A DNA stretch of 18,349 nucleotides from positions 1 to 18,349 of the forward strand of contig UQGS01000045.1 of the NCBI GenBank assembly GCA_900540685.1, read 5' to 3'. The stretch is from an uncultured Catenibacterium sp. GTDB lineage: Bacteria; Bacillota_I; Bacilli_A; Erysipelotrichales; Coprobacillaceae. The notes beneath the pieces were generated by a model that searched no databases, was not told the origin of the DNA, and saw nothing but the letters and a program-made list of their open reading frames with translations. Positions within the stretch are counted from its first letter, which is position 1. Each line of letters starts with the position of its first letter. The position numbers and the translations under genes are program-made. Positions 1 through 6,995 of the stretch are shown in pieces.

Positions 1-332
1 ATTCTAGCAGCTTTACCAGATAATCCACGTAAGTAATGTAATTTAGCTCTACGTACTTTACCAACCTTAGCTACTTCGATATGATCGATGATTGGAGAGT
101 TTACTGGGAATACTCTTTCAACACCTACACCGTAAGAAATCTTTCTAACAGTGAAAGTTTCACCAATACCATAACCCTTTTTAGCAATACAAACACCTTC
201 GAACATCTGAAGACGAGTCTTATTACCTTCCTGGATCTTTACGAATACTTTTAAAGTGTCACCAGCTTTGAACTGAGGTACATCAGTCTTGATCTGGCTC
301 TTAGTAATTTCATTTACTAACTGCATGTTCAT
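1..332 (-). CDS. rplS: 50S ribosomal protein L19 (bL19), 3' end cut by window edge
   Basis: bL19 is a large-subunit protein at the interface with the 30S subunit. The minus-strand reading starts MNMQLVNEITKSQ at 332 and stays open for about 110 codons to base 1. It ends in the family's basic C-terminal stretch (VRRAKLHYLRGLSGKAAR), so only the last few residues and the stop are missing. The central FEGVCIAKKGYGIGETFTVR segment is also typical of L19. The start is set by a GGAGGAA ribosome binding site at 342-348. An ATG at 338-340 is followed at once by a stop and is not used. It is the last gene of the rpsP-khpA-rimM-trmD-rplS order but has its own promoter and a probable leader in the 115-base gap after trmD. 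Identification is secure. Confidence 0.97.
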   Translation of the reverse strand, partial: MNMQLVNEITKSQIKTDVPQFKAGDTLKVFVKIQEGNKTRLQMFEGVCIAKKGYGIGETFTVRKISYGVGVERVFPVNSPIIDHIEVAKVGKVRRAKLHYLRGLSGKAAR

Positions 333-348
333 TATAACATTTCCTCCT

Positions 349-412
349 ACACAAATTTAGTCTTGGAAGCTCATTCGTATATATTACCAGCGGAACTTCT
401 GTGTCTTACGAC
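349..412 (-). promoter_or_regulatory. Probable L19 (rplS) ribosomal protein leader RNA
   Basis: This untranslated stretch lies between the rplS promoter and its ribosome binding site. On the minus strand it carries AAGTCGTAAGACACAGAAG, then a purine/pyrimidine-mixed loop region, then CTTCCAAGACT. The outer AGTC/GACT and inner GAAG/CTTC segments can pair, and an ACACA segment could alternatively pair with TGTGT just before the ribosome binding site. An autoregulatory L19 leader is an established Rfam family upstream of rplS in low-GC Gram-positive bacteria. Position and the GAAGTTCCGCTGG core make this the likely identity, but I could not test it against the covariance model. Confidence 0.5.
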
Positions 413-418
413 TTGCCT

Positions 419-447
419 ATTATAGCACTGTCTTTTTTATAAATCAA
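419..447 (-). promoter_or_regulatory. Sigma-A type promoter of rplS
   Basis: On the minus strand TTGATT (442-447) is followed after exactly 17 bases by a perfect TATAAT (419-424). It lies just after the trmD stop codon and gives rplS an independent start and a leader of about 80 bases. Confidence 0.8.
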
Positions 448-1164
448 TTACTTTTTTAATTCTTTTAGAATTTCTAATTCTTCTTCTGTAAATGCACGTT
501 TTTCTAATAAATCAGGACGTTTGATCATAGTTTTACGTAATGATTCCTTTAAACGCCATTTACGGATATTTTCATGATGACCACTTAAAAGGACATCAGG
601 AACTTTACTGCCTTCATATTCATAAGGTCTTGTATATTGTGGATATTCTAATAGTCCATTAGAAAATGAATCATCTTCATGACTTGCCTGTGTGATGACA
701 CCATGAAGCAAACGGATGATACTATCCATCACTACCATAGCACCTAGTTCTCCACCTGTAAGTACATAATCACCAATAGAAAGTTCTACATCCACATAAT
801 CACGAATACGTTCATCAAAGCCTTCATAATGACCACAGATAATAACAATATGTTTCTGATTCAAAGCCAATTCTTCAGCATAAGCCTGATGATGTGTCAT
901 ACCCTGAGGACTCATCAAAATAACAAGTGAATCTTTAGTCACAACAGTCTTTAAACAATCTAATAAAGGCTTACACATAAGTACCATGCCCTGTCCACCA
1001 CCATAAGGTGTATCATCTACACTCTTATGACGATCTGTGGCGAATTCTCTAAAATCATGAATAGTTACTTCTACATGACCGCTATCGATTGCTCTTTTGA
1101 TAATGGATGTTGTTAGGAATCCTTCAAACATCTCAGGGAATAATGAAAGAACATCAATCTTCAT
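448..1164 (-). CDS. trmD: tRNA (guanine-37-N1)-methyltransferase TrmD
   Basis: TrmD methylates N1 of G37 next to the anticodon using S-adenosylmethionine and prevents +1 frameshifting. The 238-residue protein has the full family pattern: MKIDVLSLFPEMF at the N-terminus, YGGGQGMVL at about 54-62, and the trefoil-knot cofactor site with SPQG (85-88), GHYEGFDERI (111-120) and SIGDYVLTGGELGAM (129-143). Then come the EDDSF segment (about 163-167), where the family has its catalytic aspartate, and EYPQYTRP in the tRNA-binding C-terminal domain. Its ATG lies inside the end of rimM (11-base overlap), implying translational coupling. Length is normal for the family. Confidence 0.98.
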   Translation of the reverse strand: MKIDVLSLFPEMFEGFLTTSIIKRAIDSGHVEVTIHDFREFATDRHKSVDDTPYGGGQGMVLMCKPLLDCLKTVVTKDSLVILMSPQGMTHHQAYAEELALNQKHIVIICGHYEGFDERIRDYVDVELSIGDYVLTGGELGAMVVMDSIIRLLHGVITQASHEDDSFSNGLLEYPQYTRPYEYEGSKVPDVLLSGHHENIRKWRLKESLRKTMIKRPDLLEKRAFTEEELEILKELKK

Positions 1165-1657
1165 CTAAGAAGCCTCCAATCAATGAGACATCAATACGCT
1201 TATGTTCAATATCCTTATTCTTTACAAAAGCATCAATATAAGGAATCATGACCTTCTTGCCATTCACATCTACACCAATAATAGACTGAGCACCCTGATA
1301 TACATCAGTGACCTTACCAATATAAGTGCCATTATTATAGACTTCACAATCCACAATATCAGAAATATAATGCATTCCTTCAGGTAGTAAAGAAGTATCC
1401 TTAGGGGCATAACAAACACATCCCTTATACTTTTCTACCTCATTGATATCTGTATAGCCTTTAAAGGCAATCATATCAAAGCCTTTATGAACATAATGCT
1501 TACTGATTTCAAAATCAAGATATTCTCTTGGTGTTTTGACAAGAATATGGCTGCCAGGGGCAAAGCGCTGTTCTCCAAAATCAGTTGAAGAGGCAATCTT
1601 TAAATCACCCTTGATTCCAAATGTATTAATGATTTTACCAATTTCTACAAGTTCCAT
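1154..1657 (-). CDS. rimM: 16S rRNA processing / 30S maturation factor RimM
   Basis: RimM helps mature the 30S head and binds uS19. The 167-residue protein opens MELVEIGKIINTFGIKGDLKI, the typical RimM N-terminal barrel with its G-x-x-G-x-L pattern, and ends in a PRC-barrel-like domain (MHYISDIVDCEVY onward, with IPYIDAFV near the end). The ATG at 1655-1657 is chosen because GGAGG lies five bases upstream (1663-1667). A longer reading to 1687 would add ten residues encoded by a terminator-like hairpin and has no binding site. Its end overlaps trmD. The gene between khpA and rimM in Bacillus (ylqD) is absent here. Confidence 0.95.
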   Translation of the reverse strand: MELVEIGKIINTFGIKGDLKIASSTDFGEQRFAPGSHILVKTPREYLDFEISKHYVHKGFDMIAFKGYTDINEVEKYKGCVCYAPKDTSLLPEGMHYISDIVDCEVYNNGTYIGKVTDVYQGAQSIIGVDVNGKKVMIPYIDAFVKNKDIEHKRIDVSLIGGFLDED

Positions 1658-1667
1658 TTGTACCTCC

Positions 1668-1694
1668 AAAAAAAAGGAAGTGTACACTTCCTTT
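1668..1694 (-). terminator. Terminator-like hairpin between khpA and rimM
   Basis: Bases 1673-1694 are a perfect 22-base palindrome (arm AAAGGAAGTGT). As RNA on the minus strand it gives a nine-pair stem with a GTAC loop, followed by an eight-base T run (1675-1668). It overlaps the last base pairs of the khpA stop codon and ends one base before the rimM GGAGG. It has the form of an intrinsic terminator or attenuator inside the operon. Confidence 0.75.
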
Positions 1695-1947
1695 ATTCCT
1701 CACCATATGATTCAAATTTGATATCTAATCTCTTATGCATACCACGTGTACATACAGACATAAGCTGTCTGATAGAATTAGCCATAACACCTTTTCTACC
1801 AATTAACTTAGAAATATCATCATGTGATGCATAAACATATAGAACAATCGCATTATCATCTAATGAAGGCATTTCTCTAACCTCTAACTTATCACGATCA
1901 TTGACAAGTTCAAGACAGATGTCCTGTAATGCCTTAACGTAATCCAT
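1693..1947 (-). CDS. khpA: KH-domain RNA-binding protein KhpA (YlqC)
   Basis: KhpA is a small single-KH-domain RNA-binding protein that partners with KhpB/EloR in Gram-positive bacteria and influences cell elongation and post-transcriptional control. The 84-residue protein has the family layout MDYVKALQDICLELV, then a type II KH core with the RNA-contacting loop LIGRKGVMANSIRQL at about 48-62. Length matches the family (about 75-85). Only two bases separate it from the rpsP stop and its own binding site is weak, so translation is probably coupled to rpsP. Its stop codon sits inside a terminator-like hairpin, which may hold back transcription into rimM. Confidence 0.93.
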   Translation of the reverse strand: MDYVKALQDICLELVNDRDKLEVREMPSLDDNAIVLYVYASHDDISKLIGRKGVMANSIRQLMSVCTRGMHKRLDIKFESYGEE

Positions 1948-1949
1948 AA

Positions 1950-2222
1950 TTATTTAGCCTTCTTAGATTCAGCAAATTCTTTGATTACGCCTTCTTTAGA
2001 AAGGATGTTCTTAACTGTGTCAGAAGGCTGAGCACCGTTACCTAACCACTTTAAGATTTCTTCTTTCTTTAAAGAAACCTTAGCTGGGTTCTGTCTTGGA
2101 TCATAAGTTCCTAACTGTTCAATGAAACGACCATCTCTTGGCATTCTTGAATCAGCTGCAACAATTCTATAAAATGGTGACTTCTTAGCACCCATTCTCT
2201 TTAATCTTAATTTAACTGCCAT
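1950..2222 (-). CDS. rpsP: 30S ribosomal protein S16 (bS16)
   Basis: bS16 stabilises the 5' domain of 16S rRNA during 30S assembly. The 90-residue sequence opens MAVKLRLKRMGAKKSPFYR and continues IVAADSRMPRDGRFIEQLG and YDPRQNP, which is diagnostic. Length is normal. A GGAGG ribosome binding site (2232-2236) sits a short distance before the ATG. It is the first gene of the ribosomal/tRNA-modification block and has its own promoter (2258-2285), so it is not dependent on transcription from ffh or the kinase upstream. Confidence 0.98.
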   Translation of the reverse strand: MAVKLRLKRMGAKKSPFYRIVAADSRMPRDGRFIEQLGTYDPRQNPAKVSLKKEEILKWLGNGAQPSDTVKNILSKEGVIKEFAESKKAK

Positions 2223-2257
2223 TGTATTTTCCTCCGATTAATTTAATTTGCCTACTT

Positions 2258-2285
2258 ATAATACCATATTCAAATGAGGTGTCAA
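2258..2285 (-). promoter_or_regulatory. Sigma-A type promoter of rpsP
   Basis: On the minus strand a perfect TTGACA (2280-2285) is followed after 16 bases by TATTAT (2258-2263, 5 of 6 to consensus). The -35 hexamer is part of a 10-bp inverted repeat that also covers the kinase stop codon. Confidence 0.7.
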
Positions 2286-2302
2286 GTATTTTTACTTGAC
2301 AC
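2279..2302. repeat. Perfect 10-bp inverted repeat over kinase stop and rpsP -35 box
   Basis: GTGTCAAGTA (2279-2288) and its exact complement TACTTGACAC (2293-2302) are separated by TTTT. The left arm holds the TTGACA of the rpsP promoter (minus strand) and the right arm presents a second TTGACA on the plus strand. On the minus strand no T run follows, so it is not a classical terminator for the kinase gene. It could be an operator or just a 3' hairpin. Confidence 0.6.
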
Positions 2303-4343
2303 TTTTACTTTTTTTGAAGGTCATAATGACTTTAAAGAGATCACCATCTATTTGTATATCAAATGTACCACCCTGAGCAACAACAAAGCTTTTCGCAATC
2401 GCGAGTCCTAGACCACTTCCTGTTTCATGACGGGATTTATCTCCTCTCACAAAACGTTCCTGGATTTCTTCGCTAGAGAAGTTCATTTCTACTTCACTCA
2501 TATTCTTGAATATGACTGAAACATAGTCCTCTTCCTCATGAATATCAATATAAGCACGACTATGTGGCATCGCATACTTTCCAATATTAGTGAGTAAGTT
2601 TTCAAAGACACGATATGTCTTATCTCCATCTAGATGAACAACGACATCTTCAACATTCTTAATGACCTGGATGTCTTTAGATTCTAGTACTTCAATACAT
2701 TCAGCCAAGGATTGATCGACTAATGCCTGTAATCTTAAATCAATAGGATGAAGGTCGATATTACCACTAGAAGCTTTAGAGACATCAAAGAGATCCTGAA
2801 TGAGGTTAGAAAGTCTATTTGTATATCTTTCTAACTGGTTTAAATATTCAGCTCTTGTTGCTTCATCACTTTGTGTATTCTTTAATAGAATGACATAGTT
2901 CTTAATACATGTAAGAGGTGTTTTTAAATCATGAGAGACATTAGTGATAAGTTCTGTCTTCATATTCTGTGATTTTGTTTCTTCTTTTACTGCCGCTTCA
3001 AAACCAGTTTTTAAGTTATTTAAACGATCACGCATGCTGTTGAAGATACCGAGATCATCTTCTATTTCTGTATCAAAATGACCATGAGAAAGCTGTTCCG
3101 TAAAGTTAAGCATATTTTTATAATCATTCTTTACCTTCATTGACTGCTTTCTTATATATAAGAAAGAAATCATGACATAAACAATCGCAAAAATTGTCTT
3201 ACTTGGTGAAAGAACATATAAAACAATAACCAACAATGCATTGCAGATAGTAAATTTCAAGATATCCTGATTGATATTATCCTTCAAATCAAAATCAGTC
3301 ACTTTATTACCTAGTTCCTTTGTTTTTGCATAAAGGGCATAAGTACATGTATTATTTCTAAAGTAATCTACTCCATTCTTAAACATATACTTAACAGTAA
3401 AGCATAACATTGAGAATAGGAAATAAAAAATAAACATACAGAAAAAATAGAGACAATAACTGATAGTTGTAGAATAGGGTACACTATATTGTGCAAGAAT
3501 TCTTTGAAGTTCACCCGTAATAACAAGTGCTCCTGTTCCAGCTGATGCACCAATAAAGGCAAAACATGTGAGTCCTATGACAACAAGTACTGTTAATAGT
3601 TTCCAATTCTTAATTGTACGATAGGGATTGATCGATTCTTCAACTTCTAATGAATTTAAAAGAATAAAGATAAAAAGGATAAGTCCAAGGATGCACGCAA
3701 CACCTGCAAGCATCGCTACATCATATTCATCCACAAAACGACTTGTATAATTCGTTATTGGTGTGACATAAGCTGTACAATAATAAGTTAATTCAATATT
3801 TGGTGGATTAATAGTGATTTGATCGAGATTAACATAAACATCCTTAACCTTAAGTCTTCCATCCTCCATGAGCTTATAGTTTTCATCTAATTGAATGACT
3901 ATTTCTGTTTCTTCTAGAATTCTACGCAAATTAAAATCATTGTATTTCTGATCTTTTGCGATAATACTTGTTTTCTTATATATAACAGGATAATGGGATT
4001 TCTCATTTTTGTAATACTGTTTTGTCTTCGTATTATAAGCCTCATAGTGGAATCCATAATCAGTCTGTTCCATCTCTAAAATAGCAGCAAATATTTTATT
4101 GATTGCATCATTGGCCGCAGCCTGGCCCTTTTCATCTGTGCCATTAAAGCTTAAAGGCGAATAATCAGGGTTCGTCTTACTCTCTAATGCCATAGAAAGA
4201 AGCTGTATCCTATATGGATCAATACCATTGATTACTTTTTTCTTATAGCTTTCCTGTTGTTTGACTGTGACATAAATCATACAACTCGGACAGGCAAGTA
4301 ATAAGGCAATTAAACCAATGATAAATATATGTCTTTTCTTCAT
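2292..4343 (-). CDS. Multi-pass membrane sensor histidine kinase
   Basis: This is the sensor of the downstream two-component system and phosphorylates the regulator encoded just before it. The kinase core near the C-terminus has VSHDLKTPL with the phospho-accepting His at about residue 471, an N-box ENLLTNIGKYA (about 581-591) and the ATP lid GSGLGLAIAK (about 642-651). The usual D-x-G-x-G of the G1 box is replaced by KNMSE. The N-terminal half has a first membrane segment (about 5-26), an extracellular region to about 207 and perhaps five more segments up to 397, so the sensor is unusually rich in membrane helices. The start is placed at the third available start (ATG 4341-4343) because GGAG lies eight bases before it; a GTG at 4352 is possible. 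It overlaps or abuts the regulator gene. The signal is unknown. Confidence 0.9.
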   Translation of the reverse strand: MKKRHIFIIGLIALLLACPSCMIYVTVKQQESYKKKVINGIDPYRIQLLSMALESKTNPDYSPLSFNGTDEKGQAAANDAINKIFAAILEMEQTDYGFHYEAYNTKTKQYYKNEKSHYPVIYKKTSIIAKDQKYNDFNLRRILEETEIVIQLDENYKLMEDGRLKVKDVYVNLDQITINPPNIELTYYCTAYVTPITNYTSRFVDEYDVAMLAGVACILGLILFIFILLNSLEVEESINPYRTIKNWKLLTVLVVIGLTCFAFIGASAGTGALVITGELQRILAQYSVPYSTTISYCLYFFCMFIFYFLFSMLCFTVKYMFKNGVDYFRNNTCTYALYAKTKELGNKVTDFDLKDNINQDILKFTICNALLVIVLYVLSPSKTIFAIVYVMISFLYIRKQSMKVKNDYKNMLNFTEQLSHGHFDTEIEDDLGIFNSMRDRLNNLKTGFEAAVKEETKSQNMKTELITNVSHDLKTPLTCIKNYVILLKNTQSDEATRAEYLNQLERYTNRLSNLIQDLFDVSKASSGNIDLHPIDLRLQALVDQSLAECIEVLESKDIQVIKNVEDVVVHLDGDKTYRVFENLLTNIGKYAMPHSRAYIDIHEEEDYVSVIFKNMSEVEMNFSSEEIQERFVRGDKSRHETGSGLGLAIAKSFVVAQGGTFDIQIDGDLFKVIMTFKKSKSVK

Positions 4344-4348
4344 TGTCA

Positions 4349-5053
4349 TCACTCCATCTTTTCTATTTTATAACCAACACCCCAGACAGCCTTTAAGTAT
4401 TCAGGATGTTTAGGATTGGCTTCAATCTTTTCTCTAAGTCTTCTTACATGAACCATGATTGTTTCTGTATTGATGGCTGTTTCTTCCCAGATAGATTCAT
4501 AGATTTCTTCTGCAGAATACACCTTACCTGGATAACTCATTAATAGTTCAAGAATCTGGAATTCTTTCTTTGTGAGTCTAACAGATTGTCCATTCACAAA
4601 AACTTCTTTAGTTGCCTGGTCTAATACTAAACATCCCACGATAAGCTGATTACTAGGCTTCTGTGTATTTCCCTTTAAATTTAAGATCTGTTCATAGCGT
4701 CTTAAATTAGAATTGACTCTCGCAATGAGTTCCATAGGTTCAAAAGGTTTTGTGATATAATCATCTGCCCCTAGATTAAGTCCTGTGATCTTATCAATAT
4801 CTTCTGTCTTAGCTGTTAAGAAGATCACAGGAATATCTGATACTTCACGGAGCTTCATTGTCATAGTAAGTCCATCCATGACAGGCATCATAATATCTAC
4901 TATAGCTAAATGAATATCATTGTTTTTAAGGGCATCTAGCCCTTCTTTTCCATTCTCTGCTTCAATGACTTCATAATTCTGACTCTTTAAAAAGATCTTA
5001 ACTGTTTCTCTAATACCTAACTCGTCTTCTACAAGTAATATTGTATGTTTCAT
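4349..5053 (-). CDS. OmpR/PhoB-family response regulator
   Basis: This 234-residue DNA-binding regulator partners the histidine kinase that follows. The receiver domain (about 1-118) shows the acidic pair ED at 9-10, the phospho-acceptor D53 in VDIMMPVMDG, T80 and K102 (YITKPFEP). The C-terminal winged helix (about 135-232) ends with the typical ETIMVHVRRLREKI and VWGVGYKIE. A GGGGAG motif lies nine bases before the ATG. The gene starts 24 bases after a 27-residue membrane-peptide gene, and its stop overlaps the kinase start region, so the three probably form one transcript. Targets cannot be read from the window; the sequence resembles the VanR/YvcP type of regulator but I would not assign a name. 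Confidence 0.95.
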   Translation of the reverse strand: MKHTILLVEDELGIRETVKIFLKSQNYEVIEAENGKEGLDALKNNDIHLAIVDIMMPVMDGLTMTMKLREVSDIPVIFLTAKTEDIDKITGLNLGADDYITKPFEPMELIARVNSNLRRYEQILNLKGNTQKPSNQLIVGCLVLDQATKEVFVNGQSVRLTKKEFQILELLMSYPGKVYSAEEIYESIWEETAINTETIMVHVRRLREKIEANPKHPEYLKAVWGVGYKIEKME

Positions 5054-5077
5054 TAACTTAACTCCCCTTCTTCATGA

Positions 5078-5161
5078 TCAGCGCGTCAAAGTACTCAAAT
5101 AAGCGATAATACTGATCATAATAACAGGAAATAATAACGTGAACATAAATGTTTCAAACAT
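5078..5161 (-). CDS. Small membrane peptide (27 aa) upstream of the two-component genes
   Basis: An unlisted short gene. On the minus strand ATG (5159-5161) opens a 27-codon frame ending in TGA (5078-5080). It is preceded by AAGGAGGG with GGAGG seven bases from the ATG, the best ribosome binding site in this part of the window. The peptide begins MFETFMFTLLF, continues with a PVIMISIIAYL hydrophobic core and ends STLTR, which fits a single membrane helix with a basic C-terminus. It lies 24 bases before the response regulator gene in the same direction. Size and layout (short N-terminal stretch with one acidic residue, single helix) recall small holin-like toxin peptides or regulatory peptides of membrane kinases, but no family match is claimed. 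I see no convincing sigma-A promoter; a TATACT at 5184-5189 is possible. Confidence 0.6.
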   Translation of the reverse strand: MFETFMFTLLFPVIMISIIAYLSTLTR

Positions 5162-5239
5162 ATGTATCCCTCCTTCGCTTATAAGTATAGTGACTAAAAA
5201 TAAAAAGATTCGTGATGAAATTCTTAAATAATTCTAAAG

Positions 5240-5261
5240 AAAAAACCTCCGAGGAGGTTTT
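5240..5261 (-). terminator. Intrinsic terminator after ffh
   Basis: Bases 5242-5261 form an inverted repeat with arms AAAACCTCC and GGAGGTTTT around GA. On the minus strand it gives an eight-pair stem with a CTCG loop ending in a six-base T run. It overlaps the ffh stop codon and closes the nrnA-to-ffh unit. Confidence 0.8.
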
Positions 5262-6651
5262 ATTTCTTCTTTTTCTTATGTCTTGTCTTTTTACGATAAG
5301 GATTGAACTGCTGTTGATTCTTCATTGGTCTTTGTGTTGGCATACCAGTTGTAGGATCAAAGTTACCTAACTGTTTCATGACCTTACGTGACTGTTCAAA
5401 CTGTTTTAATAGCTTATTAACTTCAGTGACAGGCTGACCACAACCTTTTGCGATTCTTTCTTTACGTGATGAATTAATCATATCAGGATTAGCACGTTCT
5501 GCTTTAGTCATAGAATAGATGATTGATTCAGTCATCTTCATCTTAGCAGCGGCATCATCATCATTTAAATTAGGAATCTTAGGCATTCCTGGAATCATCT
5601 TTAATAAACCAGATAAAGGACCCATCTTCTGAAGTTTCTTCATCTGATCAAGCATATCATCTAAACCAAAAGTACCGGCTTTCATCTTATTGAAAGCTTT
5701 CATACTTTCTTTTTCATCATAGACATCCTGTACTTTTTCTACAAGGGAAACAACATCCCCCATACCAAGGATACGGTCTGCCATACGGTCAGGATAGAAA
5801 TAATCGATTTCATCTAATTTTTCACCTGTACCGATATATTTAATAGGGACATGAGTGACATGTCTAATAGAGAGGGCACCCCCACCACGAGCGTCACCAT
5901 CTAATTTAGTTAAAACTGCACCAGTGATTCCTAGTCTTTCATTGAATGTTGAAGCAACATTAACGATTTCCTGACCAGCTAATGAGTCAACAACTAATAA
6001 GATTTCATCAGGATGGGCAATTTCTTTAACGTTAGCAAGCTCCTGCATCAACTTTTCATCGATCTGTAAACGACCAGCGGTATCGATGATCACTACGTCA
6101 TTATGATCAGCATGTGCCTGAGCTAAAGCTTCAGTAACGATTGTTTCTACAGGTGTATCAGTTCCTTTAGAGAATACTGGAATATTAAGCTGTGCACCTA
6201 ATGTCTTTAACTGATCAATGGCAGCAGGACGATAAATATCGCCAGCCACTAATAAAGGTTTCTTACCTTGTTTTTCAGTAATTAATTTAGCAATTTTACC
6301 AGCAGTTGTAGTTTTACCTGAACCCTGTAAACCAACCATCATGATGATTGTAGGATCTTTAGAGTAGTCTACAGTCACCATTTCTGTACCAAGTAATGAT
6401 ACTAATTCATCATGAACAATCTTAACAAGAACCTGTCCTGGTTTTAATGAACCAATAACGTTCTGACCGATTGCTTTTTCTTTTGTATTTGCGATAAACT
6501 CTTTAACAACCTGATAGTTAACATCGGCTTCAAGTAAAGCCAAGCGGATTTCACGAAGCATCTCCTCCATGTTTGCTTCAGTAAGAGTCGCTTGTCCTGT
6601 GACCTTTTTTAATGTCTCTTGGAGTCTATCTGATAAAGATTCAAAAGCCAT
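5260..6651 (-). CDS. ffh: Signal recognition particle protein Ffh (SRP54)
   Basis: Ffh binds the SRP RNA and signal sequences of nascent membrane proteins and delivers ribosomes to FtsY. The 463-residue protein has an N domain (about 1-85), a GTPase domain with GLQGSGKTTTAGK (107-119), DTAGRLQ (190-196), TKLDGDARGGGALS (248-261) and GTGEK (274-278). The Met-rich M domain runs from about 325, with the finger-loop segment LLKMIPGMPK (349-358) and the RNA-binding SSRKERIAKGCGQP (394-407), and a very basic tail (KKTRHKKKKK). The GSG of the usual RIAxGSG motif is GCG here. GGAGG lies before the ATG, and the gene starts ten bases after ylxM and ends in a terminator. Confidence 0.98.
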   Translation of the reverse strand: MAFESLSDRLQETLKKVTGQATLTEANMEEMLREIRLALLEADVNYQVVKEFIANTKEKAIGQNVIGSLKPGQVLVKIVHDELVSLLGTEMVTVDYSKDPTIIMMVGLQGSGKTTTAGKIAKLITEKQGKKPLLVAGDIYRPAAIDQLKTLGAQLNIPVFSKGTDTPVETIVTEALAQAHADHNDVVIIDTAGRLQIDEKLMQELANVKEIAHPDEILLVVDSLAGQEIVNVASTFNERLGITGAVLTKLDGDARGGGALSIRHVTHVPIKYIGTGEKLDEIDYFYPDRMADRILGMGDVVSLVEKVQDVYDEKESMKAFNKMKAGTFGLDDMLDQMKKLQKMGPLSGLLKMIPGMPKIPNLNDDDAAAKMKMTESIIYSMTKAERANPDMINSSRKERIAKGCGQPVTEVNKLLKQFEQSRKVMKQLGNFDPTTGMPTQRPMKNQQQFNPYRKKTRHKKKKK

Positions 6652-6661
6652 AATTTCCTCC

Positions 6662-6994
6662 CTAAATATTCTTCAGCATTTCAAGATATTCATCAATATC
6701 TTCATGCTTCTTATTCTTTTCTTCTTCAATCTTATTAATTAAATCAAGTCTCTTGCGATGATTTTCAAGGATATGTAATTTAGATTCATACTTCTCTAAA
6801 CTCATCACAGAACGCTTGATATTATCAAAAACAGCATTCTTAGAGACACTTAAGTCTTCCGCTATTTCTGATAGAGACAGATCTTCCTCATAATAAAGAG
6901 AAAGATACTGTTTCTGTTTATCTGTCAGCAATTCTCTATAACAATCCATCAAGAGGATGACTTGTTCTTTCTTTTTTAACTCTTCATCCATCAT
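6662..6994 (-). CDS. ylxM: YlxM/UPF0122 family helix-turn-helix protein
   Basis: A 110-residue protein of the UPF0122 family, which is regularly encoded next to ffh; Streptococcus YlxM has been shown to modulate SRP activity. It contains a sigma-70 region 4-like helix-turn-helix: LLTDKQKQYLSLYYEEDLSLS, then EIAEDLSVSKNAVFDNIKRS, followed by a charged helical tail. It sits between ftsY (one-base gap) and ffh (ten-base gap), which supports the assignment. Two consecutive ATG codons are available (6994 and 6991); GGAG at the end of ftsY is spaced four bases from the first and seven from the second, so the second may be the actual start. Confidence 0.93.
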   Translation of the reverse strand: MMDEELKKKEQVILLMDCYRELLTDKQKQYLSLYYEEDLSLSEIAEDLSVSKNAVFDNIKRSVMSLEKYESKLHILENHRKRLDLINKIEEEKNKKHEDIDEYLEMLKNI

Positions 6995-6995
6995 C

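Noticed and set aside
1658..1687. N-terminal extension of rimM by ten residues
   Set aside because: It is encoded by the terminator-like palindrome and has no binding site, while the ATG at 1657 has GGAGG at proper spacing and matches the family start.
2279..2302. Terminator of the first histidine kinase gene
   Set aside because: On the minus strand the hairpin is followed by CTCATTTG, not a T run, so I list it as an inverted repeat of unknown role.
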